This document shows positions 1-10,019 of a stretch of DNA of 54,594 nt, piece by piece. Each line of letters opens with the position of its first letter. Position 1 is the stretch's first letter. Location of the stretch: positions 1-54,594 of the forward strand of contig KQ964295.1 of NCBI GenBank assembly GCA_001566295.1, in the 5' to 3' direction. The DNA is from Microdochium bolleyi (Eukaryota > Ascomycota > Sordariomycetes > Xylariales > Microdochiaceae). Under the pieces are notes generated by a model that saw nothing but the letters and a program-made list of their open reading frames with translations, ran no database searches and was not told where the DNA came from. The position numbers were made by a program, and so were the translations under genes.

Positions 1-52
1 TGTGTTCAATACTGAGATCGACTGCGCTGCTGCTGGTCCTGCCTGTGCTTAC

Positions 53-330
53 CACCGCAGGCTCTCGGCCCAGCCCGTCTCGCTCCCGGCCACGCCGCCA
101 AAGGTACTGAGGAAGGCCTCGAACGCGCCTTTGTCCTCGTCCGTCTCGTCAGTGATGGCGTCGAGGCGCTCCCGGACCATCAGGTGGTCGTACCGGCTCC
201 ACACGGGCGCGATGGGCTCGCGCAGAGGGTCCAGCGGGTACGGCATAAGCTGCTGGCTGGTCAGGTGAACGAAGACCCAAGCTACCGAATCCTCACTCCA
301 TCGATGTTCACACCAAATCGTTCCGGGCAC
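53..330 (-). CDS. Flavin amine oxidase-like, internal exon (runs off window edge)
   Basis: Read on the minus strand this exon encodes a segment with LTSQQL, YPLDPLREPIAPVW, ERLDAITDETDE and GWAESLRW. From family knowledge, this resembles the substrate-domain helices of fungal FAD-dependent amine oxidases, which act on amine side chains. The nucleotide-binding N-terminus is not visible. The exon ends inside a TGG codon at a GTAAGC splice donor (donor G at position 52), so the gene should continue past the left edge. The 5' side toward 330 is less clear: the residues before VFVHLTSQQ do not look conserved, and another intron junction may lie near 280. No frame damage is visible in the piece that can be read. 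The call rests on recalled family motifs, and a different FAD enzyme is possible. Confidence 0.5.
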
Positions 331-1099
331 ATAATGCCGAAGTATTCGTCTCTTTCCCTCGTGGAGACTCTATCGTACGGAGCCGAAGACGGCGCCGGAT
401 AAAAGGGTTGCTGCTGTGGGATGTAACATGATTGCCCCTAGTGGACTAAAAGCGAAGCGATCTCTCAATAATGTTAAAAGTGCAGATGATGATGATCCAG
501 GCGATTATGCAGCGCGAATCCGGAGTGGCAGGCGATTTGAGGATGATGATAGGTGCAGCCATGGCCAAGACCATGTGTGGTCGTGCAGTTTTATAGGAGC
601 CAGGCACTCTACGACCATGTGCACGGGCTCCTCCGATTGGCATACGAGTCACTGGCAGCCTCGACATGCCGCTTCTTCGCTATCAATCGCCGGGAATGGG
701 TGGTTTCCGGACCTGGTCGCGAGTGCTGAAGTCGCCGATTCACCGAAGTGGGTCCCCGGAGTCCGGCGCCGCACAGTGTGGTACGAAGGTATCAGCTCTG
801 TCAAATGTGCCGTTGAGGGCTGTCAGTGTTCGTCAACGCTATGACCGATGTCAGAGCCCCTTCAGCACGAGTTTCTGCCTTGCGTGCGACGGATGTCGCT
901 GTCTGCTTCATTCGTCGCCCGGCTTACCCCGGATGGTGCCGGCAACGGCCCGTCTTCTGTTGCCTCCGACGCCAGTTCTTTCTGAGGTTGCGTCATAACA
1001 TGTTGCTCACAGTTCTCTGGCAAACTAAGGTGGACGCTGGTCCGTCCACTGACGTCTGATTCCGAAGGGACAGGGTGCAATGATTCGTGGTGGCGAGAC
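331..1099. other. Intergenic stretch, no recognisable gene
   Basis: About 770 bases between the amine-oxidase-like exon and the end of the Zn2Cys6 regulator. ORFs here are short and overlap on both strands without a recognisable domain. I see no repeat or RNA gene. Confidence 0.4.
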
Positions 1100-2787
1100 T
1101 CATGGCATAACGATGTCGAAGTCCGGCGAGTCTGGCAGCATGTCGACATCCCCAAGTAGATCCCGAAGCCACTGATCGTCTAAGGGCGGTGTAAGTTGCT
1201 CCAGACCGCCAGTACTAGTTGTGTCTTTGTCCTGAGAAGTGCCGATAACATCTCTGGCGAACTGCGCAATCTGACCTCGGATCACAACCGCAACGGGCCA
1301 GATCTGTCCGAGTGATCTGAGAGCGCTCAGCTCCAGGTTGAGGTTCTCCTCCAGGATTGGTGGTCTTTCATCTCTTGCGTCAAGTGAGTACGCTGCAAGC
1401 AGAACGGCAGACGAGAAAGCCAGGGCGCAGGAGAAACATGGCGACAAAGTGGTGAGGTTGCCGCCGTGGACTGTCAAGAGTCGCGCAATTGCGTTTGCCG
1501 ACTTGATTGCCGCAACCTGGTGTGATTTGGGTGACACGGTGGCCGCCTGGCCGAGATGGTTGCCACAGACTGTCCGAAAGTCACCTACGTACGCAAGCGG
1601 TGAAAGTGGCAGATGGACGCAGACGCTGGCGAGATGGATAATCATGAGAGCGCAGCTCATCACCTCGTCGACCTCACCGTCCGCCTTGAGTGCCTCACGC
1701 TTATCGTCTGGAAGTGACAAAAGGAAACTTGCAACAGCTGCTTCAGCAGCCTGTGACCCTGCTGAAGAGCTGTCGTTTTGCAGTTGAATAGGGGTGTCCA
1801 GTACCCTTGACAGAATTCGCATAGCCTCGACCTTGTATGCAAAAGAGGAACAAGCCGCAGCTTCCTCGGCTCGGAAGCGCCGCCTCATGTCACGAACATC
1901 CATGTGAGGTGTGGACGACGGCGTTGATGCGTTGTAGGCGTTGCAGTTGCCCGGTAGCACTCTGCGTTTTGGCTGACTTAGTCGCGTATGAGTGCCGCTG
2001 ACGAGTGAAATGAGGCCTGTCACCGTGTACAGCTCCCACCAGGTCCTTCGCCAGCTCTCACGGAGTAACGGGTCATGATCCTGGCCTTAAGTGTCGGAGT
2101 CGAGGCCAATCTCATAGGCAGTACTGATGGCAGCGTTGAGCGCCTGGGCTCCTTGCTCTCGCTCGAAACGGGCATACGCTGCGAGAGTTAGCAAAACGAG
2201 TGTCTGGACCTTGTAGGCGTCCTGGGGAACACCTGGCGCAAAGATGGCGTTACTCGCATTACTGAATCGCTGCTTCTCGGTGGCGCTCATAGTCGCATGG
2301 TGGCTGGCGACGAAGCACATCGCGTGCTTGAGATGCCGTGGGAAGACGCCCTCGTCCTGGTTGTATCTGGCCTACGGAAGGAGGAACGGTGAGCAGCGTG
2401 GATCATGCGGTAGTACAGCCCGATCAGCTTGCGCTCCTCGGTCGACGCTGTATCCCTGTTGCTGGCGACCGCTGGCTGTTGCAGTCTGGCTGCCTGCGGC
2501 ATCATGGCGCCAGGGACCGCCAGGGCTTGTTCCCTGAGATCGAGCTGGCCCGAGAGGTCAAAGCCTACTGGGAACGGAGACTGTGCTGTGACAGTGGGCG
2601 TCATCGTTGCTGCGGCGGGTCGTGTTGGGGCAGCACGACGCCCTCGTCGCGACTCGACGTATGTGCAGATGAGGCCCCCCTCCCGACATCGCTGGCACAC
2701 TGGCGACTGGCCACCGCATTTCAGGTGTTTCTCCCGGCATGCCAGGCAGGCTTTGGTGGCGGGGCTGGGCCTTGATCTGTCGTTCAT
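1100..2787 (-). pseudogene. Zn2Cys6 transcription factor, frameshifted with stops
   Basis: The start at 2787 opens a fungal Zn2Cys6 DNA-binding domain: six cysteines in the order CLACREKHLKC...CQRCREGGLIC (residues about 14-41), followed by a basic SRRGRR linker. Further on, KVQTLVLLTLAAYARFEREQ and RESWRRTWWELYTV match the fungal-specific transcription-factor middle region, so this was a nuclear regulator of unknown targets. It is broken. Near 2355 the frame shifts by one base within CACCGTTCC, where an extra C would give the usual HPFLLP. The restored frame then meets TAG. A second stop, TAA, lies at 2087-2089 (DSDT-stop-GQDHD), and reading continues in the same frame into the 1100-2023 segment. 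Q-to-TAA is a CpA to TpA change, as in RIP. Whether any indel is a sequencing error cannot be told here. Confidence 0.75.
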
Positions 2788-3563
2788 CGCGGGCTGGCTC
2801 CCGCTGTCAAAAGTATCACATTGGTGGTGATGGTGTAGAAGTGAAAGTCAAAGTGACGAGGCAGGTGCTTCTCCAGAGCTAGCGCGAAGCATTGGTGCCC
2901 CAGGGAGCAGTCGCCCAAGAGGTGGAGCCCCCACATTCGGCACTTGGTAGAGAAGGAAGGGACACAGATTTGCGAAGTGCTCGTGCCTGCCATCGGCACG
3001 CTTAGAACATGAAGAGTAGACCTCGAGTGCTCTCAAGACGATCTTCACGATCAGGGAAAACTTCCATCAAGTCTCTCATTGGGAAGTCTCAAGGTCTCCA
3101 AATGGTGAGCAGACCCCTGCCTGCAAGCAGGACTCCATTTTCCCCATGCAGGACCTCGCCCGCCACTGCACTCCCGGTCCGCCGCCATGGGTGTAGTCAA
3201 ACAAGTCAAACAAAGGCTGTTGTCATCTCGTCTCAGCATCCGCTGCTTCAATCTCCACCACCTCCGACCAGCTCAGCAACCCCGACGGCACATCTCCAGC
3301 CTCAGTTCCCACGATCTGCGCCCATCATCACGCACTTAACATCCCCCGACCGTGACACCGCACCGCCACATCGCACCGTCACACCCCAACTTGCTGAGCC
3401 TCGTCCCCCGAGCGCCCAACATCAGCCACCAGTCATCACCACCACCACCACGATTGGCCCCCTCACGACCATCACCCATCTTGCCATCCGACGATCCGAA
3501 GCTCGACACCCACCGCTTGGCGATGAGAACGTAAGCCCGACTATCTAGCGAAACACAACCGCT
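2788..3563. other. Upstream region of the FRQ fragment
   Basis: This stretch lies between two divergently oriented gene remnants. The last 300 bases before 3564 are rich in C, A and short CAC/CCA runs and look like a fungal 5' leader. I see no separate gene. It may include the duplicated promoter or leader of frq, but no clock-element motif could be assigned with confidence. Confidence 0.3.
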
Positions 3564-4076
3564 ATGCAACGGAGTGATCCGTCGACGTCTAAGCCGCCAG
3601 CCTCGATACTCGCCGATAGCACCCATGGTTCAACCACCATGTCGCATTCAGCATCTGCTGCGGCATCCTCCGGGCCGATCGACCCGTCGCAACCTCATGT
3701 AACTTACAACCGCAACCCTCGTCGGACGAGACCTGAGAATTCCGTCATACTCCGCCACCACAGACTTGCCCAGGAGGATTCGAGACTGCACCAACAATCA
3801 GCGAGAAGAAGGACAGGAATCCCTCCAAACATCCCCGCCGTCAAGGTATCGCAGCCCAAGTCACCACGCCGGGGCTCTTCAGGCGAGAGCAACACCACCG
3901 GCCTGAGCGACCCTCGCAAGTGGTTTGATGGCGCCAACACGAATCACTCCGGCAATATCGATACCTCGGCAATGGATGTCGACCCGCCATTCTTCCAGCG
4001 CGAGACTGACTCGTCGAATGAGACCTTAGCAACGGCCGCCTCATTCCGTCGCAGAGCCCAGCCTACCGATTTGTGA
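3564..4076 (+). pseudogene. frq: FREQUENCY (circadian clock) N-terminal fragment
   Basis: The 170-residue frame carries the conserved N-terminal signature of fungal FREQUENCY proteins: SVILRHHRLAQE (compare the HRLAR region), SPRRGSSGES, then DPRKWFDGANTN and MDVDPPFFQRETDSSNE. FRQ is the negative element of the fungal circadian oscillator; with FRH and CK1 it inhibits the White Collar complex. A full FRQ is close to 1,000 residues, but here only the first ~160 are present. The coiled coil, FCD and FFD regions are absent. The frame runs into antisense sequence of the GNAT fragment, and its last few residues (from about 4060) are not FRQ-like. Two in-frame ATGs exist, at 3564 and 3639, and the second could be the ancestral start. 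This is best read as a truncated duplicate, with an intact frq expected elsewhere. Confidence 0.75.
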
Positions 4077-4415
4077 GCTCCGCCCAGTCCATATTGCGGC
4101 TGTATGCCCAGAAAACACCGCAGCCCACCATGTTGCCCGTCGCGGCCTCGTATATGACCATTCGTGCGTCGTCGCATCGCTGGGAGGCAGGACCAGATTG
4201 ATCCGCTCTTGTGTTTCGGCGAGGTCGTTATCTGGCACGCCCCGGCGCGTGTACACCATGACTGCCGGCTGTATCCGCAGCGAGTGCATGTCCTCGAGAA
4301 CCGCTTGTATGAATGGCCGCAGGATCAGCCGCTCGGTCCGGATCTCCTTGCGACCTTCTGAAACCAGTGGCAAAGTAACCGTGGGCAGATGTGCGCGCAC
4401 CTTGACCTTCTCCAT
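4066..4415 (-). pseudogene. GNAT-family acetyltransferase fragment
   Basis: From an ATG at 4415 the minus strand reads EIRTERLILRPF, LEDMHSLRIQPAVMVYTRRG and DLAETQERINLVLPPSDA. This is the start of a ribosomal-protein-type GNAT acetyltransferase (Acetyltransf_3 style), which transfers acetyl from acetyl-CoA to an amine. Near 4152 the frame shifts by one base: the conserved continuation MVIYEAATGNMVGCGVF is in the neighbouring frame. The acetyl-CoA-binding loop and C-terminal half are missing. The remnant ends (…MDWAELTNR, then stop or GTAGGC donor) exactly where the FRQ fragment begins on the other strand, so the two truncated genes meet tail to tail. Not functional as it stands. Confidence 0.6.
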
Positions 4416-4636
4416 GGTCGTGTGTCGGTTGTGCTCTGTTGGCTTGCTTGTCAAGGTGCAGATACCGAGTCCGATCTGAGGTGTTAGCTGATGCGTGTCC
4501 ACCAAGAAAGTTTGCCGCATACACCGATCGAGTTGCAACCCTTCGCAAGGCTTGGAACTGAATTCGAGACGCTTCACTTGATTGAGACCTCCCCAAGGGC
4601 TCGGGAACGAGATGACCCTTTTAAGACTTCTTCTCA

Positions 4637-5089
4637 GGTCGGGCTGACGTGTCTGCGGGTCCAGGTCTCGAGCCGAAGTCGCAGGACCGGTTCCTCGAGT
4701 TTATCAACTCGGACGACGAGACCATCGGCAAGGAGGTCGTCTCCGAGTCGGCCGAGTTCCACGTCCCCTTTGGCGGCCCCCCGCTCAAGGGCCTCGGCGG
4801 CTACATGCAGATTCTCGGCATGATGCGCGGCGCCTACCCGGACATCCAGTGGTCCCTGCAGGAGGCCATTGTCGAGGGCGACAAGGTCGTTGCGCGGTTC
4901 GCCATCTCGGGCACGCACCAGGGCATCTTCCTCGGCACCCCGGCGACGGGCAAGCAGATCAGCTCGCAGGCCTTCAACATCTACAGGTTTGCCAACGGCA
5001 AGATTGTCGAGGAGCGCGGGCTTCCAGATATCTTTGGCATGCTTGCTCAGATTTGGGCTATTACGATCCCCGGGCCGCCGCCCGCATAA
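4637..5089 (+). CDS. SnoaL-like polyketide cyclase / ester cyclase family
   Basis: The frame reads SQDRFLEFINSDD, FHVPFGGPPLKGLGGY, MRGAYPDIQWSLQEAIVEGDKVVARF, SGTHQGIFLGTPATGKQIS, FNIYRFANGKIVEERGLPD. This is the cone-shaped SnoaL-like fold (NTF2 superfamily), whose members include small polyketide cyclases and many proteins of unknown substrate. The length (~145 residues) is normal for the family. The ORF has no ATG upstream of the domain. A splice acceptor TTCTCAG at 4630-4636 suggests that exon 2 begins at 4637, after a short first exon I could not place. No stop or shift is visible. It is GC-rich, unlike the neighbouring repeats. The physiological substrate cannot be told from sequence. 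Confidence 0.65.
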   Translation, partial: GRADVSAGPGLEPKSQDRFLEFINSDDETIGKEVVSESAEFHVPFGGPPLKGLGGYMQILGMMRGAYPDIQWSLQEAIVEGDKVVARFAISGTHQGIFLGTPATGKQISSQAFNIYRFANGKIVEERGLPDIFGMLAQIWAITIPGPPPA

Positions 5090-5209
5090 GTATATTTGTT
5101 TTCGGGACAAGACCGGAGTTGTAGCAAATGTACATACCCTAGTTACAAATATGGCGAGACATCTGTCAGATGTGACGATGACCCACTTACTATATGTTCG
5201 CTAGTAATA

Positions 5210-7074
5210 ACGTAATCCACAAGTGGGTGAATCACACAAGTGGATGAATCAGTCCCCCGCCACTTTCGTACAGGCTGTCTTCTTTCCCCCTTTTCTCCAC
5301 CAATAATTATGGTACGACAATCAAATAAAAGCGATTTAGTTCTCGCGCTAAATGCGCTTCAATCGAACTCAGAATTGAGTGTACGAAAGGCTGCACAGAT
5401 CTATAATGTATCCTTCTCAACCCTCCAACGTCGACAACACGGCCGACCTGCGCAACAAGATATCCGACCACCTTGCCAGAAATTGACCTCGTACGAAGAG
5501 GACAGTATCGTACGATATATAATCGACCTAGATTCGCGATCGTTTCTACCGCGGTTAGGTGGTGTTCGAGAAATGGCGGATCGACTCCTCCGCGTGCGCG
5601 ACGCGCCACGCGTCGGAACGAACTGGGCCTCAAACTTCGTACGACGACGACGATCAGAGCTCCGTACGCGTTTTAATCGAAGAATCGACTACCAGAGAGT
5701 CCTCTGCGAAGATCCAGACGCGTATCGCGCGTGGTTTGAGCTCGTACAAAACATAATCGCGAAATACGGGATCCACGATGACGATATCTACAACTTCGAC
5801 GAAACGGGCTTCGCGATGGGTAAAATCTCCGCCGAAACTGTCGTTACGACCTCCGATCGACGCGGGAGGCCAAGAGCCGTACAACAAGGCAATCAGGAAT
5901 GGGTTACAGTAATCCAGGGTATCGCGTCGTACGGCTATTCAATCCCGCCGTATATTATCTTCGCCGGGAAGGTCCACCTCGACTCCTGGACCGCGAATAG
6001 CCCTCTACCGGCCAACTGGGTAATCGCGCTTTCAGAAAACGGTTAGACGACGAACGAGAGAGGCCTAGAATGGGTAAAACACTTTGATTTCCATACAAAG
6101 AGTCGTACGAAGGGTACCCACCGCCTCCTTATCCTCGACGGCCACAAGAGCCACCATTCCGTCGATTTCGAGCTCTACTGCAAGGAATAGAATATTGTTA
6201 CGCTCTGTATGCCTGCTCATTCGTCGCATAAGCTCCAGCCTCTCGATGTTGGGTGTTTTGGACCTCTGAAACGGGCGTACGGTAAAGAAATCGAAGGTCT
6301 AATGCGGGCGCATATAACCCACGTTTCGAAGGAGGACTTCCTCCCAGCCTTTTATAAGGCGCACAACGCTGCAATAACCAAATCAAATATCCAGGCAGGC
6401 TTTAGAGCGACAGGCCTAGTACCGTACGACCCGAATTATGTGATTTCGCAGCTAGATGTGAAGTTTCATACGCCGACACCGCCAGGTTCCTCTGCTGGAC
6501 TACCACCCCCATGGGTTTCAAAGACGCCGAACAACCCAATTGAGACCGAATCGCAGACGAAGTATATTGAAAATCGTATCGTACGACACCAGAATAGCTC
6601 TCCGTCGTCTATTGTTCAGGGCCTACGACAGCTAGGAAAAGGAGTTATAATGATGGTGCACGAGCAGGACCTTATGCGCCAAGAAATCGCCGAACTTCGA
6701 GATGCAAACGACCGCCTCAGCCGCCGTCGTCGTACGAAAAGAAAGCAGCTACAGAAAGGAGGGTCCCTCACAATTGATCAGGCAAAGGATTTGAAGGCTC
6801 AAATCGATGCGACGCAGCAGTTAATAGCGGAAACGAGTTAGAATAGTGGTCGTACGAGGAGGCCCGAAATGCGCGCGCGACGATATGGCGTCTGCGGCGA
6901 GCCCGGGCATAATGCTCGTACGTGTCAGAAAGTTATATCTGCCTCTGAAGAAGAGGATTCCGAATAGTTTGAATTGATTTGAGGCGTTGTGGTTGAATTG
7001 ACTTATACATTGTCGTACGAGTACCCGATAACTGATTCATCCACTTGTGTGATTCACCCACTTGTGGATTACGT
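5210..7074 (+). mobile_element. Pogo/Tigger-type DNA transposon, copy 1 (decayed)
   Basis: The element is 1,865 bp, bounded by perfect 44-bp terminal inverted repeats beginning ACGTAATCCACAAGTGGGTG and ending with the exact reverse complement at 7074. It is flanked by TA at 5208-5209 and 7075-7076, the expected Tc1/mariner/pogo target duplication. Each TIR holds two direct copies of a CACAAGTGG-TGAATCA unit, probably transposase-binding sites. The interior is one transposase gene on the plus strand. Perfect TIRs argue for fairly recent insertion, yet the transposase has three premature stops. A relative lies at 46815-48676 in opposite orientation. Confidence 0.9.
5309..6967 (+). pseudogene. 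Tigger/pogo DDE transposase with three amber stops
   Basis: One uninterrupted frame without shifts runs from the ATG at 5309 to a TAG at 6965-6967. It has an N-terminal psq/CENP-B-like helix-turn-helix (SVRKAAQIYNVSFSTLQRR), a CENP-B-type second DNA-binding region (GGVREMADRLL), a DDE_1 catalytic core (YNFDETGF; LLILDGHKSHHS; PAHSSHKLQPLDVGCF; GFRATGLVPYDP), a basic coiled C-terminus and a zinc knuckle near YGVCGEPGHNARTC. Premature TAG codons occur at 6044-6046, 6188-6190 and 6839-6841. By comparison with copy 2 they replace W, Q and R. The first knuckle cysteine is Y here and C in copy 2. The changes are C:G to T:A transitions, as expected from RIP. The protein cannot be made full length. 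Confidence 0.9.
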
Positions 7075-8004
7075 TATAGCGTTCTCCTCGGACGCTTTTG
7101 CAATCTACGTGATCGAGAAAACCCAGTCACTAAAGCACTTTGGCGTGCGAAAGTCTTTCACTTGTAATCACGGCCTGGGCTGCAGTCCGCAATATGGCCC
7201 CTGCAAGGACAAGATGTGAGGTCCGAAGAGTCGTCGTTCAGACTCGCACGGTTTCTTACACGACACGGCGCTAGGGTCCGAGCGGCAATGCAACTTGTGG
7301 GCAAGCGCCAACACGTCTCGATCTCAACCATGTGGCTCGTCTTGAAACTCGGGAACATGGCTTACTTGTGCAACAATCAGAGTCTTCCTTTTGGCCGGGC
7401 TCGGTAGGAATGCTCTTCGTTGTACTGCGGGCCACTCATGCGCGGAGGTCAATCATGGAACCCCGGGCATGATGCTGCTGGAGCCGGGACAATATGGGAT
7501 AGACGATCACATCGGCTTTGTGGCTCGGCGGGCCTTGGACAGGACACGGACTATTCATTGGCTTGTTGTAGCTGTTTTCCTTCTTATGATAACTCTATCT
7601 TGTGAAGATGCGGCGTACTCAATATGCCACATGCACATACCGCTTCGATTGATACATACCCCTCCTTGTCCATCTTGATTGCCATCTCAACGCGGGCAAG
7701 GCTGTATCCTGGGCAAGCAGCCAGGGTGCTTCGCCCAATTAGGCAGCCGAGTCTGGATGTCCGCACACTCCATCGTCACATTGAAGGACAGTGTGCTAAT
7801 TCTCCGACGTGCGCTTAACAGGATGAAACACAATCCCTGCCAGACGATATTACTTTGTGGATATGATTTATGTCCGTGGCACGTGGGCGGGCGGAAGCGA
7901 GCCGAGTATAAATGTAAAGGCGGAACTCCAAACTGGGCATTCTTGACACTCGTTTCAACGTCAGCCTCTGCATTCTACTCGACCTCAGGCGTGAATCAGT
8001 CAAG
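7075..8004. promoter_or_regulatory. Intergenic region with TATA box before GH43 gene
   Basis: 930 bases without a recognisable gene. A TATAAA at 7907-7912 lies 93 bases before the GH43 start codon, and a palindromic CACGTG lies at 7880-7885, just upstream of it; both are plausible core-promoter or activator sites. The remainder shows only short uninformative ORFs. Confidence 0.5.
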
Positions 8005-8964
8005 ATGGTTTCCCTCCGCAACCTGCTGGTCCACAGCCTCCTCGCCGCCACCGCGACTGCCAGCTCCCTCCTGAAGCGGCAATACCTGGGCCCCGGCAGA
8101 ATCACCGGCGACACGGGCGTCCACGACCCCACTGTCGTGAAGACCCCTTCCGGCTCCTACATCCTCGCCCACATGGGCGACAATATCTCACTCAAGACGT
8201 CCGCCGACCGCACCGCGTGGCGCAACACGGGCGCCGTCTTCCCTAACGGCACGCTGTAGACTACGACCTACACCGCCGGCGCTAAGAACCTCTGGGCGCC
8301 CGACATCTCGTACCGCAACGGCCGGTACTACCTCTACTACTAGGGCTCGACCTTCGGCTCGTCGCGCAGCGCCATCCTCCTGGCCACCAGCACCACCGGC
8401 GCGTCCGGGTCCTGGGCCAACCAGGGTCTCGTGATCGAGTCGACGACCTCGTCCGGCTGGAACGCCATCGACCCCAACCTCATCGTCGACGCGCAGGGCA
8501 AGTGGTGGCTGAGCTTCGGCTCCTTCTGGTCCGGGCTCAAGATGATCCCGCTCGACCCAGCTACGGGCAAGCGCACGGGGAGTAACCTCACCTCCATCGA
8601 TAGCCGGCCCAACAACGGTGGCGCCGTCGAGGCGCTGTTCATTACGCGGCGCGGAAACTTTTACTATCTCTGGGTGTCGTTTGACAAGTGTTCCAGTGGC
8701 GCGGCTAGCACGTACCGGATCATGGTCGGCCGGTCCACGAGCGTGACGGGGCCCTTTGTGGATCGGAATGGCGTGCAGATGATGAACGGTGGTGGCACGC
8801 AGGCCATGGCTAGCCATGGGTCGATCCACGGCCCGGGCCACAACTCGGTTTCCACGGATGCTGATGCTGCTGTGCTGGTGTACCACTACTATGCCGACAA
8901 TGGGCAGTCGCTGCTGGGGATTAACTTGATCCGCTATGACAATGACTGGCTGGTGATTTATTGA
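8005..8964 (+). pseudogene. GH43 endo-1,5-alpha-arabinanase with two in-frame TAG
   Basis: A 319-codon frame beginning with a secretion signal (MVSLRNLLVHSLLAATATA) and a Kex2-like KR site before QYLGPG. The body is a GH43 five-bladed beta-propeller arabinanase that hydrolyses arabinan in plant cell walls. Recognisable parts are GVHDPTVV with general base D41, NLWAPDISYRNGRYYLYY, AIDPNLIVD with D156, GSFWSGLKMI, GGAVEALFI with acid E209, and HGSIHGPGHNSV. Length and the LVIY ending fit the family. Two TAG codons break it: codon 85 (8257-8259), where relatives have W, and codon 113 (8341-8343), where relatives usually have a small residue. No frameshift is present. W-to-TAG fits RIP or an A-to-I editing site; the second is harder to explain by a single transition. 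Confidence 0.85.
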
Positions 8965-9300
8965 GTGGGTATTTGTAGCGGGAGTGGAGATATGTAGCTT
9001 GAGGCGGCGAGGAGGCTTTACTTGGACATATTCACTTCAAATGGAACGTACTATGGCAACGAGCACATCGATCTGGGGTAATGGGAAATCCGTTACAGAT
9101 ACTTCTCATTGCTGCCGCGGATATTCGCGATGTTAAACTCGAATTGTGCTCCAGGCCCTGATGGGGTGCTCACCTGACAATGACAACCTCCTGTTCCCTA
9201 CCACTACGAGACGCTCATGCACAACGTTCCTTCTATGTACCGACAAGCCCTATACTCCATCACGTACGACCACAGGATCAAGAGAATCTATGGTCCCGTC

Positions 9301-9352
9301 CGCTCCCCTGCTACACAAGCTTTGATACCGGAAGCTCGTGTGCAGGGGAGCG
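9301..9352. repeat. Inverted repeat / strong hairpin
   Basis: CGCTCCCCTGC at 9301-9311 is repeated as its exact reverse complement at 9342-9352. The pairing extends inward (ACACAAGCTT against AAGCTCGTGT) with one bulge and one mismatch, giving arms of about 22 bases around a loop of under 10. It lies in non-coding DNA. Whether it acts as RNA, a terminator-like structure or a transposon relic is unknown. Confidence 0.6.
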
Positions 9353-9511
9353 GATGTGTGGCCCAGATCGTGGCGTCAAGCCGACATCTGCACGCGACAC
9401 CACGTTATTGAGCTACAACGGAGTAATACGGTCAAATCTCCGTCTGCGACAGGACTCCGTCAATTGCAGCTGACTGTCTTTGCATGACTGCAAGGGAGTC
9501 AGTGGTTGTAG

Positions 9512-9615
9512 CGCTGCGGTCATTGGCTACATCATAGTTTGGCTGTCACACATGCGGCCATGGCGTGATGTGGCATTGTGTGACGCTGCTACAGCCAATG
9601 GCTGTGCCAAGCGCG
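9512..9615. repeat. Imperfect foldback repeat
   Basis: The left arm contains CATTGGCTAC and TGTCACACATG; the right arm contains their near reverse complements (CATTGTGTGAC, GCTACAGCCAATG). The centre is near 9565. The arms are about 45 bases with gaps. This is probably a decayed MITE-like element. Confidence 0.4.
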
Positions 9616-10019
9616 TGTTTATCTTCTCTTGGCGTTGTCCATACGGAGTACACAATGCTTCTGCATGGTCCTGTGGCCGACTCTTCTGACTTCTGACGAA
9701 GAGTCCTGGCTTCGGCTCGCGGTCGGAAGTTACGTAAGCACTGACATGAGATATACAATTATTGGAACAGTGATGCGAGTACCTCTTACTTAAGCGTCTT
9801 CAATTCTCAATTGCCGTGATTCCATCAATGAAACCAATGTGTCCACCGTAATGCGACGCCTGGGATCCATCCTGCAACATTCTTCTCACAGTAGGACACG
9901 GCCCATCGCTTGGCAAGGTATCGCGGTGGGTTTTCACGAGCCTGATCCAAGCTGACCATAGCAGCCTCGTTCGCTCGCCATCTTCGCCTTTTTCTGCACA
10001 TCACTAATCTTCCTGTCTT

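Larger units (their letters stand above)
8965..10019. other. Intergenic region with two foldback sequences
   Basis: No recognisable coding region. It holds a strong hairpin at 9301-9352 and a longer imperfect inverted repeat at about 9512-9615, both listed separately. These may be worn MITE-like sequences. Confidence 0.4.

Noticed and set aside
8188..8886. 232-codon minus-strand ORF opposite GH43
   Set aside because: Shadow of the arabinanase in GC-rich DNA; no recognisable domain.
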